From contig CAWDBL010000001.1 of the NCBI GenBank assembly GCA_963800505.1, positions 48,749 through 112,748 of the forward strand: DNA of 64,000 nt. The letters run 5' to 3'. Positions 17,050-27,846 of this stretch are shown piece by piece (the first letter of the stretch is position 1; each line of letters starts with the position of its first letter). Source of the stretch: Fodinibacter sp963800505. GTDB taxonomy: Bacteria; Actinomycetota; Actinomycetes; Actinomycetales; Dermatophilaceae. A model generated the notes under the pieces. It was not told where the DNA came from. It searched no databases and was given only the letters and a program-made list of their open reading frames with translations. A program made the position numbers and the translations under genes.

Positions 17050-17301
17050 TCAGCGCCAGCGGGTGGTCATCAGGAAGCCGGAGAGCATCAGGCCGAAGCC
17101 GACGGCGAGGTTCCAGCGGCCGATCGCGGGGATCGGGAACTGGTTCACGCCGGAGATGTAGAACGTGACGACCCAGATCAGGCCGACGATCATCAGGCCG
17201 AGCATGAGGGGCACGAACCAGCGCGGGTTGGGCGTCGTGTTCTTCTGCGCCGTGCGCGGCGGGGTGTATGCGGGTTTGGAGCGACCCTTTGACTCGGGCA
17301 C
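17050..17301 (-). CDS. crgA: Cell division protein CrgA
   Basis: An 83-residue protein with a basic, Pro/Thr-rich cytoplasmic N-terminus (SKGRSKPAYTPPRTAQK). Two membrane helices follow (WFVPLMLGLMIVGLIWVVTF and WNLAVGFGLMLSGFLMTTRW) around a short extracellular loop. This is the standard CrgA architecture. CrgA is a septum membrane protein that in mycobacteria binds FtsZ, FtsI and PBPA and in Streptomyces restrains Z-ring formation. Its position beside the pknB-pbpA-rodA block is conserved. Confidence 0.95.
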   Translation of the reverse strand: MPESKGRSKPAYTPPRTAQKNTTPNPRWFVPLMLGLMIVGLIWVVTFYISGVNQFPIPAIGRWNLAVGFGLMLSGFLMTTRWR

Positions 17302-17372
17302 GAACGGTCTCCTCGTGACGTTGATGGTGTTGGCCTAGCGTAGAGGGTGTTCGGGGAAAGGAGGTGGCCGCC

Positions 17373-18125
17373 GTGGCCGGTGAGCACGCCGGACGGGTCG
17401 ACCGTCCCTCCGTCTGGCCCTGGCTGGTGCCCGTCGCGGCCCTGGTCGCTGGCACCCTGTTCGCCTCCAGTGTGCAGGCCTCCGACGGCAGTGACCTGCG
17501 CACCGACCAGGCGCGGCTGCCCGACCTCATCCGGGCCCAGAACCGCACGAACGAGGACCGCGCCGCGCAGTTCGGCGCCCTGCAGGGCCGGGTCGACGCG
17601 GCCACCGCCGCGCTCGCGCCGGGCGACCTGGAGACGCAGAAGCTCGAGCGCCAGGCCAGCGAGATCGCCGCGGTCGCCGGCCGCACACCGGTACGTGGCC
17701 CCGCGCTGCAGGTCACCCTCGACGACGCCAAGCTCGACGGCGGAGACGTTCCCGCCGGCGGCGACCCCGACGACTACGTCATCCACCAGCAGGACGTGCA
17801 GTCGGTGGTCAACGCGCTGTGGAAGGGGGGCGCCGAGGCGATGATGCTGCAGGACCAGCGGGTCATCTCGACCAGCGCGGTGCGGTGCGTCGGCAACACG
17901 CTCATCCTGCAGGGGCGGGTCTACTCCCCGCCCTACGTCATCACCGCCATCGGCGACCGGGGCGCGATGCGCTCCGAGCTCGACAACGACCCGTCCGTGG
18001 GAACCCTGCGAGACTGGTCGATCGCGGTCGGGCTCGGTTACGACGTGAAGAGCGTGGGCGAGCGCACCTTCCCGGCCTACACCGGGTCCATCGTCCCCGA
18101 GCACGCCTCCGTCCCCGCCTCGTGA
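17373..18125 (+). CDS. DUF881 family membrane-anchored protein
   Basis: The 250-residue protein has a short cytoplasmic N-terminus and one membrane anchor (WPWLVPVAALVAGTLFASSV). A coiled-coil-like stretch precedes an extracellular DUF881 domain (GPALQVTLDDAKLDG, DVQSVVNALWKGGAEAMMLQ, VYSPPYVITAIGD). The GTG at 17373 has AAAGGAGG eight bases upstream; an in-frame GTG three codons earlier does not. DUF881 proteins accompany crgA and trpG in actinobacteria. They are suspected cell-envelope or division factors with no assigned activity. Confidence 0.88.
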   Translation: MAGEHAGRVDRPSVWPWLVPVAALVAGTLFASSVQASDGSDLRTDQARLPDLIRAQNRTNEDRAAQFGALQGRVDAATAALAPGDLETQKLERQASEIAAVAGRTPVRGPALQVTLDDAKLDGGDVPAGGDPDDYVIHQQDVQSVVNALWKGGAEAMMLQDQRVISTSAVRCVGNTLILQGRVYSPPYVITAIGDRGAMRSELDNDPSVGTLRDWSIAVGLGYDVKSVGERTFPAYTGSIVPEHASVPAS

Positions 18126-18143
18126 TGCTGCACCATTGACGCC

Positions 18144-18800
18144 ATGACCCGCATCCTCGTCGTCGACAACTACGACAGCTTCGTCTTCACCATCGTCGGC
18201 TACCTCGAGCAGCTGGGGGCCGACTGCGAGGTCGTGCGCAACGACGCGGTCGCCCCGGCCGACGGTGCCGAGTTCGACGGCGTGCTCGTCTCACCCGGCC
18301 CCGGCACGCCCGAGGAGGCCGGGGTGTCGATGGCGATGATCGAGGCGTGTGCCGAGCGGCAGCAGCCGATGCTCGGCGTGTGCCTGGGCCACCAGGCCCT
18401 CGGGGTCGTGCTCGGTGCCACCGTGGGCCGGGCGCCCGAGCTGCTGCACGGCAAGACCTCGCAGGTGCATCACGACGGCACCGGCGTGCTCGAGGGCGCC
18501 CCCGACCCGTTCACGGCCACCCGCTACCACTCACTCACCATCGAGCCCGCCACGCTGCCCGACGAGCTGCTGGCCAACGGCCGCACCGAGAGCGGCATCA
18601 TCATGGCGGTGCGGCACGCGAGCCTGCCGCTGCACGGCGTGCAGTTCCACCCCGAGTCGGTGCTCACGCACGGTGGCCACCGGATGCTCGCCAACTGGCT
18701 GCAGCTGTGCGGGATGCCGGATGCGGTTGCGAACTCGGCGGGGCTGAGCCCGCTCGTGCACGACGCCGCCGGCGTCGCCCGGATGGTCGCCGCCGGCTGA
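18144..18800 (+). CDS. trpG: Anthranilate/aminodeoxychorismate synthase glutamine amidotransferase subunit
   Basis: A 218-residue class I glutamine amidotransferase. The catalytic triad is visible as the nucleophile elbow GVCLGHQALG and the VQFHPESVLTHGG motif carrying His and Glu. The N-terminus ILVVDNYDSFVFT is typical of TrpG/PabA. It supplies ammonia from glutamine to a chorismate-using partner for tryptophan or folate synthesis. No component I gene is nearby; in actinobacteria the copy beside pknB is often the sole, shared amidotransferase. Whether it is TrpG, PabA or both is not decidable here. Confidence 0.92.
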   Translation: MTRILVVDNYDSFVFTIVGYLEQLGADCEVVRNDAVAPADGAEFDGVLVSPGPGTPEEAGVSMAMIEACAERQQPMLGVCLGHQALGVVLGATVGRAPELLHGKTSQVHHDGTGVLEGAPDPFTATRYHSLTIEPATLPDELLANGRTESGIIMAVRHASLPLHGVQFHPESVLTHGGHRMLANWLQLCGMPDAVANSAGLSPLVHDAAGVARMVAAG

Positions 18801-18831
18801 CCCGCCGCTGACCATGCGGGGGCCGTCCCGA

Positions 18832-18923
18832 GGTGTCCCTGTTGTGACCTATTGGTCGATCTGGGGACGGCGCACCGGGGCCGGGGTGTCCCTGTTGTGA
18901 CCTATTGGTCGATCTGGGGACGG
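18832..18923. repeat. Two perfect 39-bp direct repeats in the trpG-pknB gap
   Basis: Identical 39-bp units occupy 18832-18870 and 18885-18923, with a 53-bp period, in the convergent space just after the pknB stop. Each contains the short hairpin GACC-TATT-GGTC within outer TGTCCC/GGGGAC pairing, so each can fold as a nested stem-loop. The repeats may serve as tandem terminators or as a dispersed intergenic element. Confidence 0.8.
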
Positions 18924-18924
18924 G

Positions 18925-20784
<1,860 letters not shown>

Positions 20785-20796
20785 GGGGTGCTCTCC

Positions 20797-22248
20797 TCAT
20801 CGGTTCAACCGTGCTTCCATCATCTGCTTGGCGATCGGGGCGGCGACGGTGCCACCCCCCGCCTCGCTGCCCGCGACGCCGCCGTCCTCGGCGATCACCG
20901 CGACGGCGATCGTCGGGTCGTTCGCGGGTGCGAACGAGATGAACCAGGCATGCGCCTTGCGTCCCTCACCGTGCTGGGCCGTGCCGGTCTTGCCGGCGAC
21001 GTCGACGCCCTGCATCTGCGCGCGCTCGCCGGTGCCGTCCTCGACGACGGACTCCATCATCCGGGTCAGCTGTGCGGCCACCTCCGGGGTGACCGCCTGC
21101 GAGAGCTCCTGCGGGTCGGCCGACTCGATGACCGCGAGGTCGGAGCCGATCACCGACTCCACGAGGTAGGGCTTCATGACGACGCCGTTGTTGGCGACCC
21201 CGGCGGCGACCATCGCCATCTGCAGCGGCGTGACCTGCACGTCGTACTGCCCGATCGAGCTCTGGGCCAGCTGCGGCTTGTTCATCTCGGCGGGCACCCG
21301 GCTGGGGGTGACCCGCATCGGCACGGTGAGCCCGTCGCCGAAGCCGAACTTCGCGGCCTGCGACTGCAGCGCGTCGGCGCCGATCTCCATCCCGAGGTAG
21401 GCGAAGGCGGTGTTGCACGACACCGCGAGCGCCTCGGTCATCGTGATCTCGGGGGTCGGCCCGCACGCGCGGTCGTCGTGGTTGGGCAGGTCGGCCGTGG
21501 TGTCGGGCAGGTCGAGCACGGCCGGCCCGGGGAGCATGGAGTTCTCGGTGTACTCACCCGTCGACAGTGCGGCCGCCGCGGTGAGGACCTTGAAGACCGA
21601 CCCGGGCGGGTACAGCTCGTTGATCGTGCGGTTCAGGGTCGGCTTGTCGGGGTCGGCGTTGAGCGCCTTGGAGTTGCGCTCGACCACGCGCAGGTCGTGG
21701 CTGGCGAGGTCGTTCGGGTCGTAGCTGGGGTTGCTGTACATCGCGAGGATGGCGCCGGTCCTGGGGTCGAGCGCGACCGCGGCCCCCTTGATGCCCTTGA
21801 GGCCGTCGGCAGCGGCCGCCTGCACCTTGGGGTCGAGGGTGGTCTCGATGTTGGCGCCCTGTGCCCGGCGGCCGGTGAACAGGTCGGACACGCGGCGGTA
21901 GAACAGCTTGTCGCTCGAGCCGGACAGGAACGCGTTCTCGGCCTGCTCCAGCCCGCCCGCGGCCCCGAAGAACGAGTACGAGCCGGTGACGTGCGCGTAG
22001 AGCCGCGGCTCGTCGTAGACCCGCTGGAACTTGTACTCGTCGTCGACGGGCACCGACTTCGCGACGGGCGTCTGGCCGACGAGGATCTCGCCGCGCTCGC
22101 GGGCGTACGTGGACAGCAGGGTGCGGCGGTTGTCGGGGCGCGCGTTGAGGTCGGCGGCGAAGACGTACTGGATGAGGGTCGTCGAGACGAGCAACGAGGC
22201 GAAGAGCACGGCGACGACGAGCGAGAGCCGGCGGACGGGGGCGTTCAC
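20797..22248 (-). CDS. pbpA: Penicillin-binding protein A (class B transpeptidase)
   Basis: The 483-residue monofunctional transpeptidase has an N-terminal membrane anchor (LSLVVAVLFASLLVSTTLIQ) and a PBP dimerisation region. The penicilloyl-serine motifs follow in order: SVFK (active serine), SCN and KTGTAQ. It cross-links peptidoglycan at the septum or pole with the SEDS partner RodA encoded immediately upstream. The GTG start overlaps the rodA stop by four bases (GTGA), so the two are translationally coupled. It lies 12 bp before pknB. Confidence 0.96.
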   Translation of the reverse strand: MNAPVRRLSLVVAVLFASLLVSTTLIQYVFAADLNARPDNRRTLLSTYARERGEILVGQTPVAKSVPVDDEYKFQRVYDEPRLYAHVTGSYSFFGAAGGLEQAENAFLSGSSDKLFYRRVSDLFTGRRAQGANIETTLDPKVQAAAADGLKGIKGAAVALDPRTGAILAMYSNPSYDPNDLASHDLRVVERNSKALNADPDKPTLNRTINELYPPGSVFKVLTAAAALSTGEYTENSMLPGPAVLDLPDTTADLPNHDDRACGPTPEITMTEALAVSCNTAFAYLGMEIGADALQSQAAKFGFGDGLTVPMRVTPSRVPAEMNKPQLAQSSIGQYDVQVTPLQMAMVAAGVANNGVVMKPYLVESVIGSDLAVIESADPQELSQAVTPEVAAQLTRMMESVVEDGTGERAQMQGVDVAGKTGTAQHGEGRKAHAWFISFAPANDPTIAVAVIAEDGGVAGSEAGGGTVAAPIAKQMMEARLNR

Positions 22249-23627
22249 CGCAGCTTCACCACCTCGGTGCGGGCCTCTGCCACCGGGTTGGGCGCGTTCG
22301 CCTCGGGCAGCGGGCGGCGGGCGTGGTCGGAGATGCGCAGCAGGATGGCGACCAGGGTCCAGTTCGCGAGCAGCGAGGAGCCGCCCGAGGACAGGAACGG
22401 CATGGTGAGGCCGGTGAGCGGGATGACCCGGGTGACGCCGCCGACGACGACGAAGCACTGCAGGGCGAGGGAGAACGACAGCCCGGCGGCGAGCAGCTTG
22501 CCGAAGCCGTCGCGGGTGCCGAGCGAGGTGCGCAGGCCGCGCTGGATCAGCAGCACGTAGAGCATCAGCATCGCGAAGAGCCCGATCAGCCCGATCTCCT
22601 CACCGAAGGCGGGGACGATGAAGTCGGACTCGGCGAAGTAGGTGAGGTCGGGGCGCCCGCGGCCCAGGCCCGTGCCGAACATGCCGCCGGACGCCATCCC
22701 CATCAGGCCCTTGGCGAGCTGGTCGGACGCCTGCAGCGCCTCGGGGCTGAAGGTGTCGAGCCAGAGCAGCACCCGGGTCTGCACGTGCCCGAAGACCAGG
22801 TAGGCGAGGTAGGCGCCGGCGCAGAACAGGGTGAGGCCGATGACGATCCACGACACCCGCTCGGTGGCGACGTAGAGCATCGCGACGAACAGCCCGAAGA
22901 AGAGCAGCGAGGAGCCGAGGTCGCGCTCGAAGATGAGCACGGCCAGGCTCGCCAGCCAGGCGACGAGGATGGGGCCGAGGTCGCGCCCGCGCGGCAGGGT
23001 GAGCCCGAGCACCTTGCGGCCGGCGACCGAGAGGGCGTCGCGGGTCTGCACGAGATAGCCGGCGAAGAAGATGGCCAGGGCGATCTTCGCGATCTCACCG
23101 GGCTGGAAGGAGAACGGCCCGAGCCGGATCCAGATCCGTGACCCGTAGATCGAGGTGCCGATGACCGGCAGGAGGGGCAGCAGCAGCAGGCCGAAACCGA
23201 TGGCGCCGGCGAGATAGGTGTAGCGGCGCAGCACCCGGTGGTCGCGCAGCACGAGCAGCACGATCGCCGCGATGACCATGGCCACGGCGGTCCACATCAG
23301 CTGGCGCAGGGCCACCCCGTCGGCGATGGACTTGCCGTTGGCGATGTCGATGCGGTGGATCATCACCAGCCCGAGCCCGTTGAGCAGGGTCATGATCGGC
23401 AGCATCAGCGGGTCGGCGTAGGAGGCCCGCCAGCGCAGCACGAGGTGGAAGCCGAGGGCCAGCGCGAGGTAGCCGCCGACCAGGGTGAGCGTGCCGGGCG
23501 GGATGGTGCCCGTGGTGGCCAGCTCGACGTTGAGGTAGGCCAGCAGCACGATCGCCACGGCCCCGACGACCAGGACCAGCTCGATGTTGCGGCCCCGGCG
23601 CGTGGGGAGCGCGGAAACGATGCTCAC
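22245..23627 (-). CDS. rodA: SEDS-family peptidoglycan polymerase RodA/FtsW
   Basis: The 460-residue polytopic protein carries SEDS signatures: FQPGEIAKIALAIFFAGYLV, FERDLGSSLLFFGLFV, ESDFIVPAFGEEIGLIG and GLTMPFLSSGGSSLLANW. It polymerises glycan strands from lipid II together with the transpeptidase PbpA. The GTG start overlaps the pstP stop by four bases; a long upstream extension of the frame through pstP is not coding. It belongs to the conserved minus-strand operon. Actinobacterial naming alternates between RodA and FtsW for this locus; gene order favours RodA. Confidence 0.95.
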   Translation of the reverse strand: MSIVSALPTRRGRNIELVLVVGAVAIVLLAYLNVELATTGTIPPGTLTLVGGYLALALGFHLVLRWRASYADPLMLPIMTLLNGLGLVMIHRIDIANGKSIADGVALRQLMWTAVAMVIAAIVLLVLRDHRVLRRYTYLAGAIGFGLLLLPLLPVIGTSIYGSRIWIRLGPFSFQPGEIAKIALAIFFAGYLVQTRDALSVAGRKVLGLTLPRGRDLGPILVAWLASLAVLIFERDLGSSLLFFGLFVAMLYVATERVSWIVIGLTLFCAGAYLAYLVFGHVQTRVLLWLDTFSPEALQASDQLAKGLMGMASGGMFGTGLGRGRPDLTYFAESDFIVPAFGEEIGLIGLFAMLMLYVLLIQRGLRTSLGTRDGFGKLLAAGLSFSLALQCFVVVGGVTRVIPLTGLTMPFLSSGGSSLLANWTLVAILLRISDHARRPLPEANAPNPVAEARTEVVKLR

Positions 23628-25066
23628 GAGGTCACCGGTCCGCCGGTCGCGACGGCACCCGGGGGCACCGTGGGCGGGACGGTGGGCGCGATCCTCGGGG
23701 TGGACCCGGGGGAGGGGGTGGCCCTGGGGGTCGGGGTCGCGGCCGCGGACGGCGACGGGCTGGGCGACCCCGTGGGGCTGGGCGAGGGCGTGGGCGCGGT
23801 CCAGGTGGCCGGAACGGTGCGGCACACCTCGCCGTTGAACTGGGCCCACCTGCAGGCCATCGCCTGGAGCCGCAGCTCGTCGACCCTGACGTCGGCCGCG
23901 GCCCGGTCGTCGACCTCGATGCCCTGCTGGAGGCTGGCCTGGTAGGAGGTCGGCAGGTCGTCGATGGCGATGCTGGTGGCGAACTCGGGCCGGGACAGCG
24001 AGATCGGACCGAGGCTTTGGCCCACCCCGCGGAACACCACGACCACACCGTCCTGCGCGGCGAGGTAGTACTGGCGCTGGGACCACGCGTACCCGGCATA
24101 CGAGCTGCCGGCGGCGACGACGACCAGCACGAGGGCGATGGCAGCCACCCGCAGCACGGTGCCGCGGCGTGAGCGCGGCCCCTCCTCCGCCAGGGTGACG
24201 CCGTCGTCGCTGCCGTCGCCGCCGGTGGCCGACGCGGTGAGGGCTGCCGCCTTCGCGGCCGGAGTGGTCGGCATCGGCCGGGTTCCGGTCTCGCGCACCG
24301 CCGCTGCCCCGACGACTTGAGGCTGGGTGGGCGGGACGATGCCGATGTCGACGAGGTCGCCCACCACGACGGTGACGTTGTCGGGGGCGCCGGCCCGCAG
24401 CGCCAGAGCGACCAGCCGGTCGGCGGTCTCTCCCGGGTCGCCGGCCTCGGTGAGCACTTCGGAGATGGTGTCGCGCGCGACGTAGTCGGTGAGGCCGTCG
24501 GAGGCGATGACGTAGCGGTCGCCGATCCGGCCCTGGCGCACGACGAGGTCGGGCTCGTCCTCGTGGGTGCCGGTGAGCACCCGGGTGACGAGCGAGCGCT
24601 GCGGGTGGTTCTGCGCCTCCTCGGCGGTGATCCGACCCTCGTCGACGAGGTTCTGTACGAACGAGTGGTCCTTGGTGATCTGGGTGACGACGCCGTCGCG
24701 CACCATGAACGCGCGCGAGTCGCCGATGTGGGCGAGCACGATCTTGTCGCCGGCCCGGAGCAGGGCGATGAGCGTGGTGCCCATGCCCTCGAGGCTGGGG
24801 TCGGCGTCGGCCTGGTCGCCGATCTCGTCGTTGGCACGGTTGATCTGCTCGAGCAGCGCCGAGCTCACGTCGCGGCCGCCGAGCGCCTCGCCGTCGAGCC
24901 GCACGAGGGCGCCGATCACCGTGCTGCTGGCGACGTCGCCGCCGGCGTGCCCGCCCATGCCGTCGGCCATGGCCAGCAGGTGCGGACCGGCGTAGCCGGA
25001 GTCCTCGTTGTTGGACCGGACCATTCCGACATCGGACCGGGCGGCGTAGTGGAACGCGAAGGGCAT
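23624..25066 (-). CDS. pstP: PP2C-type serine/threonine phosphatase PstP
   Basis: The 480-residue protein has an N-terminal PP2C domain. Metal-binding motifs are SDVGMVRSNNEDSG, LLAMADGMGGHAGGD, HIGDSRAF, VIASDGLTDYV and APDNVTVVVGD. A linker, one membrane helix (VLRVAAIALVLVVVAAGSSY) and an extracellular part follow, ending in a Pro/Thr/Ser-rich tail. It dephosphorylates PknB and its substrates, balancing kinase signalling at the division site. It is coupled to rodA downstream and separated by three bases from fhaB upstream. Confidence 0.97.
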   Translation of the reverse strand: MPFAFHYAARSDVGMVRSNNEDSGYAGPHLLAMADGMGGHAGGDVASSTVIGALVRLDGEALGGRDVSSALLEQINRANDEIGDQADADPSLEGMGTTLIALLRAGDKIVLAHIGDSRAFMVRDGVVTQITKDHSFVQNLVDEGRITAEEAQNHPQRSLVTRVLTGTHEDEPDLVVRQGRIGDRYVIASDGLTDYVARDTISEVLTEAGDPGETADRLVALALRAGAPDNVTVVVGDLVDIGIVPPTQPQVVGAAAVRETGTRPMPTTPAAKAAALTASATGGDGSDDGVTLAEEGPRSRRGTVLRVAAIALVLVVVAAGSSYAGYAWSQRQYYLAAQDGVVVVFRGVGQSLGPISLSRPEFATSIAIDDLPTSYQASLQQGIEVDDRAAADVRVDELRLQAMACRWAQFNGEVCRTVPATWTAPTPSPSPTGSPSPSPSAAATPTPRATPSPGSTPRIAPTVPPTVPPGAVATGGPVTS

Positions 25067-25069
25067 CCG

Positions 25070-25591
25070 TTACCTCTGCAGCTCCACGACGGTCTGGCCG
25101 ATCCGCAGCACGCTGCCGACCGCCACGTCGCGTGGCTCGGTGAGGCGCGTCGCGCCGAGGAAGGTGCCGTTGGTGGAGCGCAGGTCCTCGACCCGCCAGG
25201 TGCCGTTGTCCTCCTGGAAGATGCGGGCGTGCCGGCCGCTCGCGTAGTCGTCGTCGAGCACGAGGGCGCACTCGGGGCTGCGCCCGATCAGGGTGCCGGC
25301 CGGGCGCAGCGGCAGCGTGGTGCCCGCCAGCGGGCCGGCCGTGACGGTGAGCTTGGTGGGGCCCTTGCGGCCGCGGACCCCGCGGGACTTCTTCTTCTCC
25401 GGCCGAGCGGCGCTCGGCGGGGGCGGGGTGGCACCGCGCGCGGCGGCCTTCGCGCCCCGGCCGCCGGCCCGGCGCTTGACGCGGGTGCCGTAGAGGTCGC
25501 CGCGCAGCACCCCGACGACTGCGAAGACGAAGAACCACATCAGCACCAGCAACCCCAGCCGCATCACGGTCAGGGTGAGCTCGCTCAACAC
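25070..25591 (-). CDS. fhaB: FHA-domain protein FhaB (FipA)
   Basis: The 173-residue protein has an N-terminal hydrophobic helix (LGLLVLMWFFVFAVVGVLRG), a basic linker and a C-terminal FHA domain. The phosphothreonine-binding signatures are LIGRSPECALVLDDDYASGR and DLRSTNGTFLG. The GTG start is supported by GGAGGTGA seven bases upstream and by the position of the membrane helix; an upstream in-frame ATG has no support. It binds phosphorylated division proteins (FipA links FtsZ and FtsQ in mycobacteria). It is part of the pknB operon. Confidence 0.94.
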   Translation of the reverse strand: MLSELTLTVMRLGLLVLMWFFVFAVVGVLRGDLYGTRVKRRAGGRGAKAAARGATPPPPSAARPEKKKSRGVRGRKGPTKLTVTAGPLAGTTLPLRPAGTLIGRSPECALVLDDDYASGRHARIFQEDNGTWRVEDLRSTNGTFLGATRLTEPRDVAVGSVLRIGQTVVELQR

Positions 25592-25598
25592 GCCGCAG

Positions 25599-26555
25599 TC
25601 ACCTCCGGCCGCCCCGGAAGGTGACCGAGGTGCGGCCGACCGTGACCCGGTCGCCGTCCTGGAGGTGCTCGCTGGTGATCCGCTCACCGTTGACGAAGGT
25701 GCCGTTGGTCGAGCCGAGGTCGCGAATGGTGGTGACGAAGTGGGGGCCGTCGGTGGTGACCCGCAGCTCGCTGTGCCGCCGCGAGATGCCGGGGTCGTCG
25801 AGGATGATGTCGGCGCTGTCGTCGCGGCCGAGGATGGTGATCGCCCCCATCAGCGGGTAGCGCTCGCCGTCGACGTCGAGCCACGGCCGGTCGGCAGGGT
25901 TGGCGCGCTTGGGCCGGGCGGGCGCCGGTGGTGCCGGATGCCGTTCCGTCGCGTCGAGTCCGTCATCGGCGGGAGCGCCGGCCCAGTCCGGGTCGGCGGC
26001 ACGGGGCGCTCCGGCCGCGGCCGCTCCGCCGGCGGCCGCACCCGCGGCAGCGGCGGATCCGGACCGGACCACGCCGGGACCGGGGGGCGCGGGCGGTGCC
26101 GCGTGACCGGCATCCGGTGGCGCGGGGCGTGCCTGCGCACGCGGGCTCGGGACGCGCTCCTGCCCGGTATTGCCGGTCGCGCGCGGGCGCGAGGCCTTCG
26201 ACGGGCGGATGCGGAAGACGCCGGTCTCGAGGTCGTCGTGCTCCTCGAAGGTGATGTCGATCGGCCCGGCCGGCTGGTAGTGCTGGCCGTCGCAGTGCTC
26301 CTCGGCGGCGGCCACGAGGTCCATCTCGACGTTCTGCAGGTCGGGATGGAGCCGGTCGTAGTCGCTGGGTGACAGCTCGATGGTGAAGACGTTGGGCACG
26401 ATGGCGCGGCCTGAGCTGGTGACCGCGCGGTCGTCCATCGCCCGACGGATGTGGCTGGCGATCTCGACCGGGTGCACCGCGGAGCGCAGGTGCTTGGCGA
26501 ACGTGCCCTGCACGGCACGCTCGAGGCCCGCCTCGAGGCGGTCGAACAGTCCCAT
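25599..26555 (-). CDS. fhaA: DUF3662 and FHA domain-containing protein FhaA
   Basis: The 318-residue protein has the N-terminal DUF3662 domain (MGLFDRLEAGLERAVQGTFA, residues 1-120). A Pro/Ala-rich disordered linker and a C-terminal FHA domain follow (ITILGRDDSADIILDDPGIS and DLGSTNGTFVNGERI). FhaA binds phosphorylated MviN and PknB and regulates peptidoglycan precursor flux. It is the first gene of the minus-strand signalling operon; GGAGGTGC stands directly before the ATG. Confidence 0.96.
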   Translation of the reverse strand: MGLFDRLEAGLERAVQGTFAKHLRSAVHPVEIASHIRRAMDDRAVTSSGRAIVPNVFTIELSPSDYDRLHPDLQNVEMDLVAAAEEHCDGQHYQPAGPIDITFEEHDDLETGVFRIRPSKASRPRATGNTGQERVPSPRAQARPAPPDAGHAAPPAPPGPGVVRSGSAAAAGAAAGGAAAAGAPRAADPDWAGAPADDGLDATERHPAPPAPARPKRANPADRPWLDVDGERYPLMGAITILGRDDSADIILDDPGISRRHSELRVTTDGPHFVTTIRDLGSTNGTFVNGERITSEHLQDGDRVTVGRTSVTFRGGRR

Positions 26556-26656
26556 CGGTGCACCTCCTCCACGGGGGTTCGAGTCGGCAGCGGTCTCGCA
26601 AGACTATCCGCCGGGGCTGGGCGATTACTCCACGGCACGACCCGTACCGTGGACTG

Positions 26657-27628
26657 ATGAACGATGCCGTGCAGCTCATCGTGCCCCGGGAAGTGCCGCT
26701 CGGGGGTCCCCGGTCCATGACCGTGCGGCGCACGCTGCCGGCCCGGGACCGCTCGTTCGTCGGGGCCTGGTGCTTCGTCGACCACTACGGGCCCGACGAC
26801 GTCTCGGCCGGCGGTGGCATGGACGTCGCCCCGCACCCGCACTGTGGTCTGGCGACGGTGTCGTGGCTGTTCAGCGGCGAGGTCGAGCACCGCGACTCGC
26901 TGGGCACGGTGGCCACCGTGCGCCCGGGCGAGGTCAACCTCATGACCGCCGGGCGGGGCATCTCGCACTCGGAGGTGTCGACGCCCTCGACGTCGGTGCT
27001 GCACGGGGCGCAGCTGTGGGTGGTGCTGCCCGCGGCGCTGGCCGACGTGGAGCCGCGGTTCGAGCACTTCGTGCCGTCGGTGGTGGAGGTCGCTTCGGGG
27101 GTGCGGGCGCAGGTCTTCGTGGGGTCGCTGTGGGGGTCGTCGTCGCCGGTGCGGGTCGAGACGCCGCTGGTGGGGGCCGAGCTGGTGCTCGAGGCCGGGT
27201 CGTCGGTGGTGCTGCCGGTGCCCGACGGGTTCGAGGTGTCGGTGCTGGTCGACGCCGGGTCGGTGACGTTCGGTGAGGCGGCGGTCGCGCGGGGTGTGCT
27301 GGGCGTGGTCGGCGCGGGCCGGCATCCGGATGGGGTGCCGCTGGTGGCGGGGGCCGAGGGGGCGCGGGTGCTCGTGCTCGGCGGCGAGCCGTTCGGCGAG
27401 GAGGTGGTCATGTGGTGGAACTTCATCGGCCGCACCGGTGACGACGTCGCGGCGGCACGCGAGGCGTGGGAGGCCGACGGGTCGGAGCGCTTCGGGGTGG
27501 TGGAGGGCTACGTGGGGTCGGTGCCGCGCATCCCGGCGCCGGCGCTGCCGGGAGTTCGGCTGAAGCCGCGCGGCAACCGGGGGGCTACGGGGTTCAGCGG
27601 CGGCGCGGAGGCTCCGGCGATGTCGTGA
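26657..27628 (+). CDS. Pirin family protein
   Basis: The 323-residue bicupin shows the pirin N-domain metal-binding residues in APHPHCGLATVSWLFSGEVE and the conserved GEVNLMTAGRGISHSE. The C-terminal cupin includes GEPFGEEVVMWWNFIGRT. Pirins are iron-binding redox proteins; some have quercetinase activity and others act as transcription cofactors, so the role here is open. It is divergent from fhaA. The DNA of the second half is unusually rich in GGG/GTG codons. Confidence 0.9.
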   Translation: MNDAVQLIVPREVPLGGPRSMTVRRTLPARDRSFVGAWCFVDHYGPDDVSAGGGMDVAPHPHCGLATVSWLFSGEVEHRDSLGTVATVRPGEVNLMTAGRGISHSEVSTPSTSVLHGAQLWVVLPAALADVEPRFEHFVPSVVEVASGVRAQVFVGSLWGSSSPVRVETPLVGAELVLEAGSSVVLPVPDGFEVSVLVDAGSVTFGEAAVARGVLGVVGAGRHPDGVPLVAGAEGARVLVLGGEPFGEEVVMWWNFIGRTGDDVAAAREAWEADGSERFGVVEGYVGSVPRIPAPALPGVRLKPRGNRGATGFSGGAEAPAMS

Positions 27629-27663
27629 GGGCTCGGCGCCGTCGTGGGGTGATGCAGGGGCAT

Positions 27664-27764
27664 GGGGTGCTGCAGGGGGCGCGCTGGGGCGCGCGGTGTG
27701 CAGCACGGCATCCGACCGTCTCGTGAGGGGTGCTGCAGGGGGCGCGCTGGGGCGCGCGGTGTGC
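27664..27764. repeat. Two perfect 38-bp direct repeats downstream of the pirin gene
   Basis: Identical 38-bp units at 27664-27701 and 27727-27764 (63-bp period) each contain GCGCGC-TGGG-GCGCGC, a 6-bp hairpin with a 4-nt loop. They fill the pirin-to-tRNA gap. The surrounding sequence (GGGGTGATGCAGGGG) looks like a partial third unit. They could act as tandem terminators after the pirin gene. Confidence 0.8.
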
Positions 27765-27846
27765 CTCACCTGAGGCGCCGGCGAAACCCATTTTGTGGGA
27801 TGCCGGGTGCATCGGGCACACTAGGACGGCTCACGCGAGCGGTCAC

